This document shows positions 45,462 through 53,854 of a stretch of 64,000 bases of DNA, one piece after another. How positions within the stretch are numbered: the first letter of the stretch is position 1; each line of letters begins with the position of its first letter. Origin of the DNA: Kutzneria chonburiensis (GTDB lineage: Bacteria; Actinomycetota; Actinomycetes; Mycobacteriales; Pseudonocardiaceae); assembly GCF_028622115.1 (NCBI RefSeq), contig NZ_CP097263.1:4154001-4218000 (forward strand). Direction: 5' to 3'. Below the pieces are notes generated by a model. The model had not been told where the DNA came from. It worked only from the letters and a program-made list of their open reading frames with translations, and did not search any database. The translations under genes and the position numbers were made by a program.

Positions 45462-46913
45462 ATGACCGACATCCTGGCCCGCAGCGAGAAAACCGCCGTG
45501 ACCGAGCTCGATCCCCGACTGGCCAACGACGATCTGAAGCCGTTGGCGAAACAGAGTTGGGGCGCCTACAACATCTTCGCCTTCTGGATGTCGGACGTGC
45601 ACAGCGTCGGCGGCTACGTCACCGCGGGCAGCCTGTTCATGCTGGGCCTGAGCAGCTGGCAGGTGCTGGTGGCGCTGCTGGTCGGCATCGGCATCGTGCA
45701 GGTGTTCTGCAACCTGGTGGCCAAACCGAGCCAGGCCGCCGCCGTGCCGTACCCGGTGGTGTGCCGCAGCGCGTTCGGCGTGCTGGGGGCCAACATCCCG
45801 GCGGTGATCCGCGGCCTGATCGCGGTGGCCTGGTACGGCATACAGACCTACCTGGCCTCGGCGGCGCTGGATGTGTTGCTGCTCAAGGTGTTTCCCGACC
45901 TGACACCCTTCGCGGACGTGCGGCAGCACGGATTTCTCGGGTTGTCGTTGCTGGGCTGGGGCTCGTTCATGCTGCTGTGGGTGTTGCAGGCGGCGGTGTT
46001 CTGGACCGGCATGAACACCATCCGCCGCTTCATCGACTTCTGCGGCCCGGCGGTGTACGTGGTGATGATCGCCCTCGCCGGCTACCTGGTGCACCGGGCC
46101 GGCTGGGGCGCCATCGACCTGAGCCTCGGCCAGGTGAAGTACCAGGGCCTGGACGTGATCCCGGTGATGCTGGGGGCGATCGCCCTCGTGGTGTCGTACT
46201 TCTCCGGCCCGATGCTGAACTTCGGCGACTTCTCCCGCTACGGCCGTTCGTTCAAGGCGGTCAGACGCGGCAACCTGCTGGGGCTGCCGGTGAACTTCCT
46301 GGCCTTCTCCGTGCTGGTGGTCGTGACGGCATCGCTGACCGTGCCGGTGTTCGGGCAGCTGATCACCGATCCGGTGCAGACCGTGGCCCGTATCGACAGC
46401 ACCACGGCGATCGTGTTGGGGGCCTTGACGTTCACCACCGCCACCATCGGCATCAACATCGTGGCCAACTTCATCTCACCGGCCTTCGACTTCAGCAACC
46501 TGAGCCCGCAGCGGATCAGCTGGCGAGCCGGCGGCATGATCGCCGCGGTCGGCTCGGTGCTGATCACGCCGTGGAACCTGTACAGCAGCCCCGATGTCAT
46601 CCACTACACGCTGGAGACACTGGGCGCGTTCATCGGCCCGCTGTTCGGCGTGCTGATCGCCGACTACTACCTGGTCCGCCGCCAGCGGCTCGACGTCGCC
46701 GCGCTGTTCAGTATGTCCAAGACCGGAACCTATTGGTACGCCAAGGGTTTCAACCCGAGGGCGATCATCGCCACCGCCGTCGGGGCGGCCGTCGCCGTGA
46801 CGCCGGTGCTGTGGACGACCGGGCCCGGCATGGCCACCGCCGCGCAGTACAGCTGGTTCATCGGCATGGGCCTGAGCCTGCTGGTGTACCGGGTGGTGTC
46901 GCCGAAGTGCTGA
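45462..46913 (+). CDS. NCS1 family permease (hydantoin/allantoin/nucleobase)
   Basis: 483 residues with about 12 hydrophobic segments. NCS1 marks include the N-terminal LKPLAKQSWGAYNIFAFWM and the GPMLNFGDFSRYGRS region. The family imports hydantoins, allantoin, cytosine, uracil or vitamins with H+ or Na+. The next gene, a racemase of the hydantoin/allantoin type overlapping by 7 bases, suggests a 5-substituted hydantoin or allantoin. Preceded by GntR and an inverted repeat over its ribosome site. Confidence 0.92.
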   Translation: MTDILARSEKTAVTELDPRLANDDLKPLAKQSWGAYNIFAFWMSDVHSVGGYVTAGSLFMLGLSSWQVLVALLVGIGIVQVFCNLVAKPSQAAAVPYPVVCRSAFGVLGANIPAVIRGLIAVAWYGIQTYLASAALDVLLLKVFPDLTPFADVRQHGFLGLSLLGWGSFMLLWVLQAAVFWTGMNTIRRFIDFCGPAVYVVMIALAGYLVHRAGWGAIDLSLGQVKYQGLDVIPVMLGAIALVVSYFSGPMLNFGDFSRYGRSFKAVRRGNLLGLPVNFLAFSVLVVVTASLTVPVFGQLITDPVQTVARIDSTTAIVLGALTFTTATIGINIVANFISPAFDFSNLSPQRISWRAGGMIAAVGSVLITPWNLYSSPDVIHYTLETLGAFIGPLFGVLIADYYLVRRQRLDVAALFSMSKTGTYWYAKGFNPRAIIATAVGAAVAVTPVLWTTGPGMATAAQYSWFIGMGLSLLVYRVVSPKC

Positions 46914-47611
46914 TCAAGGTGGTCAATCCCAACACCAGCCGCGAGATGACCGCCGTGATCGAGCACGCCGCGCTGACCGTCGCCGCGCACAGCACGACAA
47001 TCGAAGCCGTGACGGCACGGATGGGGCCGGCGTCGATCGAGAGCCACTACGACGAGGCGCTGGCCGTGCCCGGCGTGCTGGCCGAGATCAGCGGCGCCGA
47101 CGGCTACGTCATCGCCTGTTTCGGCGACCCCGGCCTTGACGCCGCCCGCGAGGTCGCCGACGGTCCCGTGGCCGGCATCGCCGAGGCCGCCATGCACGCC
47201 GCCGCCTTCCTCGGCCGGGGTTTCACCGTCGTCACCACCCTGGCCCGGACCGCCGGCCGGGCCTGGGACCTGGTCGACCGCTACGGCATGAGCCGGCTCT
47301 GCCGCCGGGTCCGGGCGTGCGAGGTGCCCGTGCTGGAGATCGCCCTGGCCGAGAAAGCCGTGACCGAGGAGTGCCGCGCGGCCGCCGCCAAGGACGGCTG
47401 CGACGCCATCGTGCTGGGCTGCGCCGGCATGGCCGACCTGGCCGCGCGCCTCACCGCCGAGCTGGGCCTGCCGGTGATCGACGGCGTTGCCGCCGCCACC
47501 CTCCAGGTGCAGTCCCTGGTGACCATGGGGCTGCGCACCGGCTCTCGGCACGAGTACGCCCCTCCCCCGCCCAAGCCGTACACCGGTCCGCTGGCCGAAT
47601 TCGGCGCCTGA
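46907..47611 (+). CDS. Asp/Glu/hydantoin racemase family protein
   Basis: 234 residues. The N-terminal IKVVNPNTS motif is typical of hydantoin and allantoin racemases. The two catalytic cysteines are in VIACFGDPG and VLGCAGMADL. The family inverts the stereocentre by two-base proton transfer. GTG 46907 overlaps the permease stop. No hydantoinase, allantoinase or carbamoylase lies in the window, so the pathway is only partly represented here. Confidence 0.92.
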   Translation: MLIKVVNPNTSREMTAVIEHAALTVAAHSTTIEAVTARMGPASIESHYDEALAVPGVLAEISGADGYVIACFGDPGLDAAREVADGPVAGIAEAAMHAAAFLGRGFTVVTTLARTAGRAWDLVDRYGMSRLCRRVRACEVPVLEIALAEKAVTEECRAAAAKDGCDAIVLGCAGMADLAARLTAELGLPVIDGVAAATLQVQSLVTMGLRTGSRHEYAPPPPKPYTGPLAEFGA

Positions 47612-47730
47612 CACCCCCGCCGATCAGGGCGGCTGCCCGAAGGGGCAATGACCAATGAACCTCGGTCCGGCCCGAGGGTGCGGAAAATGCCGCAGGTCGG
47701 GCAATTGCCGTCGCCTACACTGCGCCGCGT

Positions 47731-49530
47731 GTGTGCGGTGGTGTCCGGATGAGACAGATCGGCAATGGTCGCTATGCGCTGACGCGCGAGCTCGGCCGGG
47801 GCGGCATGGGCGTGGTGTGGCTGGCCGAGGACCGGGTGCTCGACCGGCAAGCCGCGGTCAAGGAGCTCACGCTGCCGGCGGAGGTGCCGGAGCAGCAGCG
47901 CGCGGTGTACCGGGAGCGCGTGGTGCGCGAGGCCCGTACGGCGAGCAAGCTGCGCGAGCCGTCGGTGGTCACGGTGTACGACCTGCTCACCGAGGACGGC
48001 CGCACGTACATCGTGATGGAGTACGTCGACGCGCCGACGCTGGCTGACCTGATCGACCGGGACGGCCCGATGCCGACGGAGCGGGTGGCCCGGCTGGGCG
48101 GCGAGCTGCTGTCGGCGCTGGAGGCGGCGCACGCGGCCGGCATCGTGCACCGGGATGTCAAGCCGGGCAACGTGATGGTGCCGGCCAAGGGCACCTCGAA
48201 GCTGACGGACTTCGGCATCGCGCAGTCGTTCACGGATCCGCGCCTGACGTCGACCGGGGCGCTGATCGGCACGCCGTCGTACATGTCGCCGGAGCGGCTG
48301 TCGGGCGGCGAGCCGTCGGCGGCCTGGGATCTGTGGGCCTTGGGGGCCACGCTGTTCTGCGCGGTCGAGGGCTATGACGCGTTCGGCCGTGAGACGGTCA
48401 CGGCGACCATGCTGGCCGTGATGACCGAACGGGCCGAGCTCGCCCGGTGCACCGGCCCGCTGGCCGAGCTGATCATGGGCCTGCTCGAGCCGGATCCGGC
48501 GCGACGGCTGACCGCCACCGAGGCCCGGCCGCTGCTGGAGTGGGCGGTCAAGCCCAACGGCCCGAAGCCGACGCGGCTGCTGCCCGACCCGAAGCCGACC
48601 CTGGTCGATCCCGACGCCGACCACGGCCCGAATCCGACGGCCCACCATCCCGGACCCACGCCGACGATCGCCGACCAGCCGGGCCCGAGGCCGACGCGCA
48701 TCGATCCGGACGCCGAGCAGCCCCGGCCGCGGACGGCCCCGTTCGTCGACCCGGCCGCGCCGCCGTTCTCGACCCCGCCCGGTCCTCAGCCGGGCGCGCC
48801 GTTCGGCCCCGGCCCGGATCCGTTCGCCAACCATCCGCACGCCGACCGGGTCCGCGCCCAGCAGGCCCAGGCCATGGCCCGCTACCAGTCGTTCCGCCGG
48901 CTGACCCGGATCGCCATGATCGCGGTGCCGATCATCATGGTGATCGCGTTCATCCCGCTGATCACGACCGTCTTCAGCACGATGAACACGCTCAACCAGC
49001 CGATCCTCACGCCCGGCGCGACCACGGGGACGACGGCCACCACCACCGAGACCACCACCACGACCACGAAGACCTCGACGCCGGATGTCATCGCGGCCAT
49101 GCAGGCGCTCATGACCTACGGCTCGGACGGCGACATCCCCTCCCAGGAGGTCCCGTTCGAGAGCGACTCCTGCTTCGCGTGGCTGCCGACCAAGGGCCAG
49201 CCCGCCCCCAAGGCGTTCGACTACGTCGACTGCTCGAAGCCGCACAGCGTGCAGGCCTTCGGCTTCGGCATCATCACGCCGGACATCGAGGCCCCGTACC
49301 CGACGGCCGAGCAGCTGACCGAGCGGGCGACCGCGCAGTGCACCAAGCAGTTCCTGTCGACGCGGATCACGTTCAAGGACAAGGAGCACTCGCTGCGCTA
49401 CTGGGTGCTTGTGCCGACAAAGACGGCGTGGAATCCGCCGCCCGGCCCGACCTTCGTCCCGGCGGCGCGGACGTACTGGTGTGTCGCCGGCCGCGCCGAC
49501 GGCACGCAACTCACGGACACCATCGAATGA
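47731..49530 (+). CDS. Membrane Ser/Thr protein kinase (PknB/Hanks type)
   Basis: 599 residues from GTG 47731; TACACT lies 9 nt upstream (leaderless-like), and ATG 47749 is the alternative. The kinase domain is about 10-270: glycine loop GRGGMGVV (22-29), Lys44, HRDVKPGN (140-147) and DFG (160-162). A long Pro-rich juxtamembrane linker follows, then one transmembrane helix (about 394-415), a Thr-rich stalk and an extracytoplasmic domain with four cysteines, which probably senses an external signal. No phosphatase gene is nearby. Confidence 0.92.
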   Translation: MCGGVRMRQIGNGRYALTRELGRGGMGVVWLAEDRVLDRQAAVKELTLPAEVPEQQRAVYRERVVREARTASKLREPSVVTVYDLLTEDGRTYIVMEYVDAPTLADLIDRDGPMPTERVARLGGELLSALEAAHAAGIVHRDVKPGNVMVPAKGTSKLTDFGIAQSFTDPRLTSTGALIGTPSYMSPERLSGGEPSAAWDLWALGATLFCAVEGYDAFGRETVTATMLAVMTERAELARCTGPLAELIMGLLEPDPARRLTATEARPLLEWAVKPNGPKPTRLLPDPKPTLVDPDADHGPNPTAHHPGPTPTIADQPGPRPTRIDPDAEQPRPRTAPFVDPAAPPFSTPPGPQPGAPFGPGPDPFANHPHADRVRAQQAQAMARYQSFRRLTRIAMIAVPIIMVIAFIPLITTVFSTMNTLNQPILTPGATTGTTATTTETTTTTTKTSTPDVIAAMQALMTYGSDGDIPSQEVPFESDSCFAWLPTKGQPAPKAFDYVDCSKPHSVQAFGFGIITPDIEAPYPTAEQLTERATAQCTKQFLSTRITFKDKEHSLRYWVLVPTKTAWNPPPGPTFVPAARTYWCVAGRADGTQLTDTIE

Positions 49531-49566
49531 GCCTGCCCGTGAGCGGGGCTCGCTAGGGTGTCCGAC

Positions 49567-50079
49567 GTGACGAACATGTCCCGTTGGTCGGACGAGAACG
49601 GCGGCCTGGACTTCGGGCTCCTGCTGCTGCGCCTGATGCTGGCGGTCGCGATGGGGGCGCACGGCCTGATGCAGGTGTTCGGCCTGTTCGGCGGCCCGGG
49701 CATGGCGGCGTTCGGCACGCTGCTGCACGGCTACGGCTACAGCCGCAACCTGGAGTTCCTGATCTGGCTGACCGGGATCACCGAGGTCGCCGCGTCGGTG
49801 CTGCTGGTGATCGGCCTGTTCACCCCGCTGGCCGCGGCCGCCCTGCTCGGCGTGGGCATCAGCGCGGTGCGGGCCAAGTGGACCGGCGGGTTCGCCGGCG
49901 GCGCCGGCTTCGAGCTGGAGATCACGCTGGCCGCGATCGCCCTCACCCTGCTGCTGACCGGCCCCGGCTGGTACGCGCTCGACCGGCACACGGCCTGGCG
50001 GCGCAAGCCGTTGGGCTTCGCGATCGGCGGCATCATCGTGGCGGTCGGCGGAGCCGTGGCGGTGGGCTCGCTGTTCTGA
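49567..50079 (+). CDS. DoxX family membrane protein
   Basis: About 170 residues with four hydrophobic helices, starting LLLLRLMLAVAMGAHGLMQVFG and including ITEVAASVLLVIGLFTPLAA. DoxX-family proteins are small integral membrane proteins linked to redox and thiol stress; the exact role is unknown. GTG 49567 is chosen because TAGGGT (49554-49559) lies exactly 7 nt upstream; GTG 49558 would overlap this hexamer. It lies between a kinase gene and malQ, on the same strand. Confidence 0.87.
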   Translation: MTNMSRWSDENGGLDFGLLLLRLMLAVAMGAHGLMQVFGLFGGPGMAAFGTLLHGYGYSRNLEFLIWLTGITEVAASVLLVIGLFTPLAAAALLGVGISAVRAKWTGGFAGGAGFELEITLAAIALTLLLTGPGWYALDRHTAWRRKPLGFAIGGIIVAVGGAVAVGSLF

Positions 50080-50095
50080 CGCCAGAATGGTCCCC

Positions 50096-52039
50096 ATGGA
50101 TGATCAGCTGGTCGAGCTGGCCGATGCCCACGGGGTGGCCACCTGGTACGAGGGCAGCGAACGGCGTCGGGTCGACGTGCCGGCCGACGTGGTGGTGTCC
50201 GTGCTGGCCGAGCTCGGTGTCACCGCCGACACACCCGAGGCCATCCGCGCGGCGTTGGCCGAGCTCAGGCCGGATGACCTACCCCCAACCATCGTCCTGC
50301 GCGCCGGCCAGTCCCGCCCGCTGCCACCCCCTACCGATGCAGGGAAGGACGCCTTCACTGCATCCAACGCAGGTAAGGCGTCCTTCCCTGCATCCGGCGG
50401 GGCCACAATTCGGACCGAGGACGGGCGGGTCGTCGAGGTCGGGGACGAGATCCCCGGCGATCTGCCGCTGGGCTGGCACACGCTGACCGTTCAGGACCGG
50501 GACATCACGCTGGTCGTCGCGCCGGCCCGGCTGCCGGAGCCGCCGCGGACCTGGGGCTGGATGCTCCAGCTGTACTCGATGCATTCCCGCGAGTCCTGGG
50601 GCGTCGGCGACCTCAGGGACCTCACCGATTTCGTCACGTGGTCGAAGGACACCGGCGCCGGCGTGGTGCTGCTCAACCCGATGCACGCCGTGGCCCCAGT
50701 GCACCCCATCCAGCCCTCCCCCTACTCCCCCTCCAGCCGCCGCCACACCAACCCGGTCTACCTCCGCGTGACCGCGACGAATGAATACCTGGTGGCGTCT
50801 GACGCCACCAAAGCGGCGGTCGACGCGCTCCAACCGGACGACACCACCGACCTGATCAACTACGACCGGGTCTGGGACGCCAAGATCAAGGCGCTCGAGC
50901 TGCTGAAGCCGTCCGAGCTGACGGAAGGCGACGATTTCGCCGTCTACTGCGCCCTGGCCGAGGTCCACGGCGCGGACTACCGGGACTGGCCCGAGGAGCT
51001 GCGGCACCCGGACAACCCAGCGGTACGGGAACAAGCGGATCCGGCCCGGATCTCCTTCCACGCCTGGCTCCAGGAGTTGTGCGACCAGCAGCTGGAGCAG
51101 GCCCGCCAGGCGGCCGAGGGCATGGCCGTCGGCATCGTGCACGACCTGCCGGTCGGCGTCGACCCGGGCGGCGCGGACGCCTGGGCGCTCCAGGACGTGC
51201 TGGCCACGGGCGTCACGGTCGGCGCGCCGCCGGACGCCTTCAACCAGCAGGGCCAGAACTGGTCCCTGCCGCCATGGCACCCGCGGAAGCTGGCCGAGGC
51301 CGGCTACCAGCCGTACCGGGACCTGCTGCGGGCGGTTTTCCGGCACTCGCAGGGCCTGCGCATCGACCACATCGCCGGCCTGTGGCGGCTGTGGTGGATC
51401 CCCGGCGGCGACGCCCGCAAGGGCACGTACGTCCGCTACGACGCCGACGCGATGACCGGCATCCTCGCCCTGGAGGCCCATCGAGCCGGCGCCGCGGTCA
51501 TCGGCGAAGACCTCGGCACCGTGGAGCACAAGGTCACGGAAACCTTGCACAGCAACAACATGCTGTCCTCGGCGGTGCTGTGGTTCGAGCGTGACGACCA
51601 CGGGAACATGCTGCCGCACGAGAACTGGCCCGAACGCGCGGCGGCCAGCATCAGCACCCACGACCTGCCGACCGCGGCGGGATTCCTGCGCAGCGAGCAC
51701 GTCCGGGTGCGGGCCGAGCTCAACGTGCTGGCCGGCGATGTGGACGCCGAGTACGCGCAGGCGGCCAGGGAACGCCGGGAACTGCTGGCCGTGCTGGGCG
51801 AGGACGAGTCGTCCGCCGAGGAGGACGTGATCATCGCGATGCACGCCCTGCTGGCCGACACGCCGTGCCGGATCGCGCTGGCCTCACCGTACGACGTGAT
51901 CGGCGAGACCCGTCAGCCCAATCTGCCCGGCACGGTCGACGAATACCCCAACTGGCGGATTCCGTTCCCGATCCATCTCGCCGCGTTCATGGCCGACCCC
52001 CGAGTGTCACGGGCAGTGAGCACAATGCGCCGGCGATGA
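50096..52039 (+). CDS. malQ: 4-alpha-glucanotransferase (amylomaltase) with in-frame insertion
   Basis: About 647 residues, GH77. Catalytic signatures are RIDHIAGLWRLWW (nucleophile Asp), IGEDLGTV (acid/base Glu) and STHDLPTAAGF. It disproportionates maltodextrins in glycogen or maltose metabolism. ATG 50096 has CAGAAT 7 nt upstream; ATG 50087 is the alternative. Residues about 81-100 (DAGKDAFTAS..., AGKASFPAS) are encoded by a palindromic element at 50336-50394. They lie between the N-terminal beta domain segments, outside the catalytic barrel, so activity may be kept. Confidence 0.92.
   Translation: MDDQLVELADAHGVATWYEGSERRRVDVPADVVVSVLAELGVTADTPEAIRAALAELRPDDLPPTIVLRAGQSRPLPPPTDAGKDAFTASNAGKASFPASGGATIRTEDGRVVEVGDEIPGDLPLGWHTLTVQDRDITLVVAPARLPEPPRTWGWMLQLYSMHSRESWGVGDLRDLTDFVTWSKDTGAGVVLLNPMHAVAPVHPIQPSPYSPSSRRHTNPVYLRVTATNEYLVASDATKAAVDALQPDDTTDLINYDRVWDAKIKALELLKPSELTEGDDFAVYCALAEVHGADYRDWPEELRHPDNPAVREQADPARISFHAWLQELCDQQLEQARQAAEGMAVGIVHDLPVGVDPGGADAWALQDVLATGVTVGAPPDAFNQQGQNWSLPPWHPRKLAEAGYQPYRDLLRAVFRHSQGLRIDHIAGLWRLWWIPGGDARKGTYVRYDADAMTGILALEAHRAGAAVIGEDLGTVEHKVTETLHSNNMLSSAVLWFERDDHGNMLPHENWPERAAASISTHDLPTAAGFLRSEHVRVRAELNVLAGDVDAEYAQAARERRELLAVLGEDESSAEEDVIIAMHALLADTPCRIALASPYDVIGETRQPNLPGTVDEYPNWRIPFPIHLAAFMADPRVSRAVSTMRRR
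50336..50394. repeat. Palindromic element inserted in malQ
   Basis: A perfect 20-bp inverted repeat (GATGCAGGGAAGGACGCCTT at 50336-50355 with 50375-50394) around a 19-base loop. It preserves the reading frame and encodes a low-complexity peptide absent from the family core. Its sequence differs from the palindromes at 43.2/44.6 kb and 56.1 kb. Confidence 0.8.
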
Positions 52040-52070
52040 CGGCCATTCTGCCCGAACACCCCTAGCGTTA

Positions 52071-52100
52071 TTGCTTGTCGCCGGGCGATCTCCTTACGAT
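52071..52100 (+). promoter_or_regulatory. Candidate sigma-70-type promoter for the hydrolase-WS/DGAT block
   Basis: TTGCTT (52071-52076) and TACGAT (52095-52100) are separated by 18 bases, in the 107-base gap upstream of the hydrolase at 52147. GTTAAC and GTAAC motifs follow. Confidence 0.4.
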
Positions 52101-52146
52101 CGGGGTTAACGCAAAGTAACGCCCCGGCGAAACGAGAGGGGCCAGC

Positions 52147-52920
52147 ATGTCCGTCACCGACGACGCGGCGCGACGCCCGTCCCTGCACTGGTTCCTGACC
52201 GAGCCGGTCCGCGGCGCGATGACGTTCGGCACGCTGCCGTTCGCCGTCCCGCTGCTGTCCCGCGCGCCGCGCGGCGACGGGCACGGCGTGCTGCTGCTGC
52301 CCGGGCTGATGGCGGACGACATGAGCAACCAGGCGCTGCGGGCGTACCTCAGCATGCTGGGGTACGCCACGCGCGGCTGGGGTCTCGGCCGCAACATCGG
52401 GCCGACCGACGCGGTGCTGGACGGCATGCCGGTGCTGTTGCAGGACATGGCCGCGGCGACCGGCGGCCCGGTGTCGCTGGTCGGCTGGAGCCTGGGCGGC
52501 ATCTACGCCCGTGAGCTGGCCCGCGACCATCCGCACCTGGTGCGTCAGGTGATCACGCTGGGCAGCCCGTTCGCGTTGGTCGATCCGCGGCAGAGCCGGG
52601 CCGAGCCGGCGTTCCGCCGCCGCTCCCGCCGGCACGCGCATCCGGACCGGGTCCCCGGCCGCGACACGCTGAGCCGGCCGATTCCCGTGCCGTCGACGGC
52701 GATCTACTCCAAATCGGACGGCATCGTGCACTGGCGGGCCTGCATGCAGGAGCCGGCGGCGGACCGGGAGAACATCGAGGTCACCTGCGCCCACCTCGGC
52801 TTCGGCGTCGATCCGGCCACGCTGTGGGCGGTCGCCGACCGGCTGGCCCAGAAGCGTGGCCGGTGGCAGCCGTTCCGCCCGGCCGGCTGGGCCCGCGCGT
52901 TCTACCCGGTGGCCCGATGA
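52147..52920 (+). CDS. Alpha/beta hydrolase, lipase-like
   Basis: 257 residues. The nucleophile elbow is GWSLGG (near residue 120), the oxyanion region LLLPGLMAD, and later Asp (SKSDGIVHW) and His (CAHLGF) complete a plausible triad. It may cleave lipid esters. It has GAGAGGGG upstream of the ATG. It overlaps the next hydrolase as ATGA and leads a run ending with the WS/DGAT acyltransferase, which points to storage-lipid turnover. Confidence 0.85.
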   Translation: MSVTDDAARRPSLHWFLTEPVRGAMTFGTLPFAVPLLSRAPRGDGHGVLLLPGLMADDMSNQALRAYLSMLGYATRGWGLGRNIGPTDAVLDGMPVLLQDMAAATGGPVSLVGWSLGGIYARELARDHPHLVRQVITLGSPFALVDPRQSRAEPAFRRRSRRHAHPDRVPGRDTLSRPIPVPSTAIYSKSDGIVHWRACMQEPAADRENIEVTCAHLGFGVDPATLWAVADRLAQKRGRWQPFRPAGWARAFYPVAR

Positions 52921-53846
52921 CCCGGCCGGCGCCATGGACGTTCGCCGAGCGGTGGGGCGCCAAGGGGTGGATCACCGACATCGACGGCCCCGTGCACTGG
53001 ATCGACTTCGGCGGTGAGGGTGACGGGCCGCCGATCGTGTTCGTGCACGGGCTGGGCGGCTCGCACCTGAACTGGGCGCTGGTCGGCTCGGCGCTGGCTC
53101 AGGGCCGCCGCGCGGTCGCGTTGGATCTGCGCGGCTTCGGGCTGACGCCAGGTTCGCCGCGCAGCACCACGATCCGGTCCAACGTGCGCCTGGTGGACGC
53201 GTTCATCCGGGAGATCGTCGGCGGGCCGGCCGTGCTCGTCGGCAACTCGATGGGCGGCGTGATCTCCGTGCTGCAAACCCACAACACCCCTTCCTCCGTA
53301 GCGGGACTGGTGCTCGTCGACCCGGCGCTGCCGCCGGTCTCCACCCGCCCGGACCTCCGCGTGGCCGGCATGTTCGCCACGTATCTGCTGCCCGGCCTCG
53401 GCGAGCTGTACATGCGCCTCGCCCAGTCGCGATTGCCGGCGCGGCAACAGGTTCGTCGCATGCACGGCCTGGTGTTCGCCGATCCCCGCCGCGTCGATCC
53501 GAAGCTGGAGGAGGCGTCGATCGCGCTCGTCGAGCAGCGCCGGTCCATCCGTGGCAAGGAGGAGTCGTTCCTCGGCGCCACCCGCTCGCTGATGCGCTTC
53601 CTGGCCCGGCCCGACCGCTACCGGGACATCATGGCCGGCATCTCCGCGCCGGTCCTGCTGATCAGCGGCGACGCCGACCGGCTGGTGCCGATCGCCGCGG
53701 CCCGTCGGGTCGCGGCGGCCAATCCCCAGTGGGACAGCGTGTTCATGACCGGCGTCGGCCACACGCCCCAACTGGAGACGCCGGCCGCGGTGATCGACGC
53801 CGTGACGACCTGGCTCGCCCGCACCACCACCATCGCCGGAAAGTGA
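52917..53846 (+). CDS. Alpha/beta hydrolase
   Basis: 309 residues. The oxyanion motif is FVHGLGGSHLNW, the nucleophile is in GNSMGG, the acid is in ISGDADRLVP and the histidine in VGHTPQLE. Typical of monoacylglycerol-lipase or epoxide-hydrolase-like enzymes. The ATG at 52917 overlaps the previous gene's stop (ATGA), and the WS/DGAT gene begins 8 bases after its stop. A lipid ester substrate is plausible but not proven. Confidence 0.88.
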   Translation: MTRPAPWTFAERWGAKGWITDIDGPVHWIDFGGEGDGPPIVFVHGLGGSHLNWALVGSALAQGRRAVALDLRGFGLTPGSPRSTTIRSNVRLVDAFIREIVGGPAVLVGNSMGGVISVLQTHNTPSSVAGLVLVDPALPPVSTRPDLRVAGMFATYLLPGLGELYMRLAQSRLPARQQVRRMHGLVFADPRRVDPKLEEASIALVEQRRSIRGKEESFLGATRSLMRFLARPDRYRDIMAGISAPVLLISGDADRLVPIAAARRVAAANPQWDSVFMTGVGHTPQLETPAAVIDAVTTWLARTTTIAGK

Positions 53847-53854
53847 AGGGTGCC

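Noticed and set aside
50336-50394. CRISPR repeat unit
   Set aside because: Only one palindrome, lying inside a coding frame, with no repeat-spacer periodicity and no cas genes in the window.
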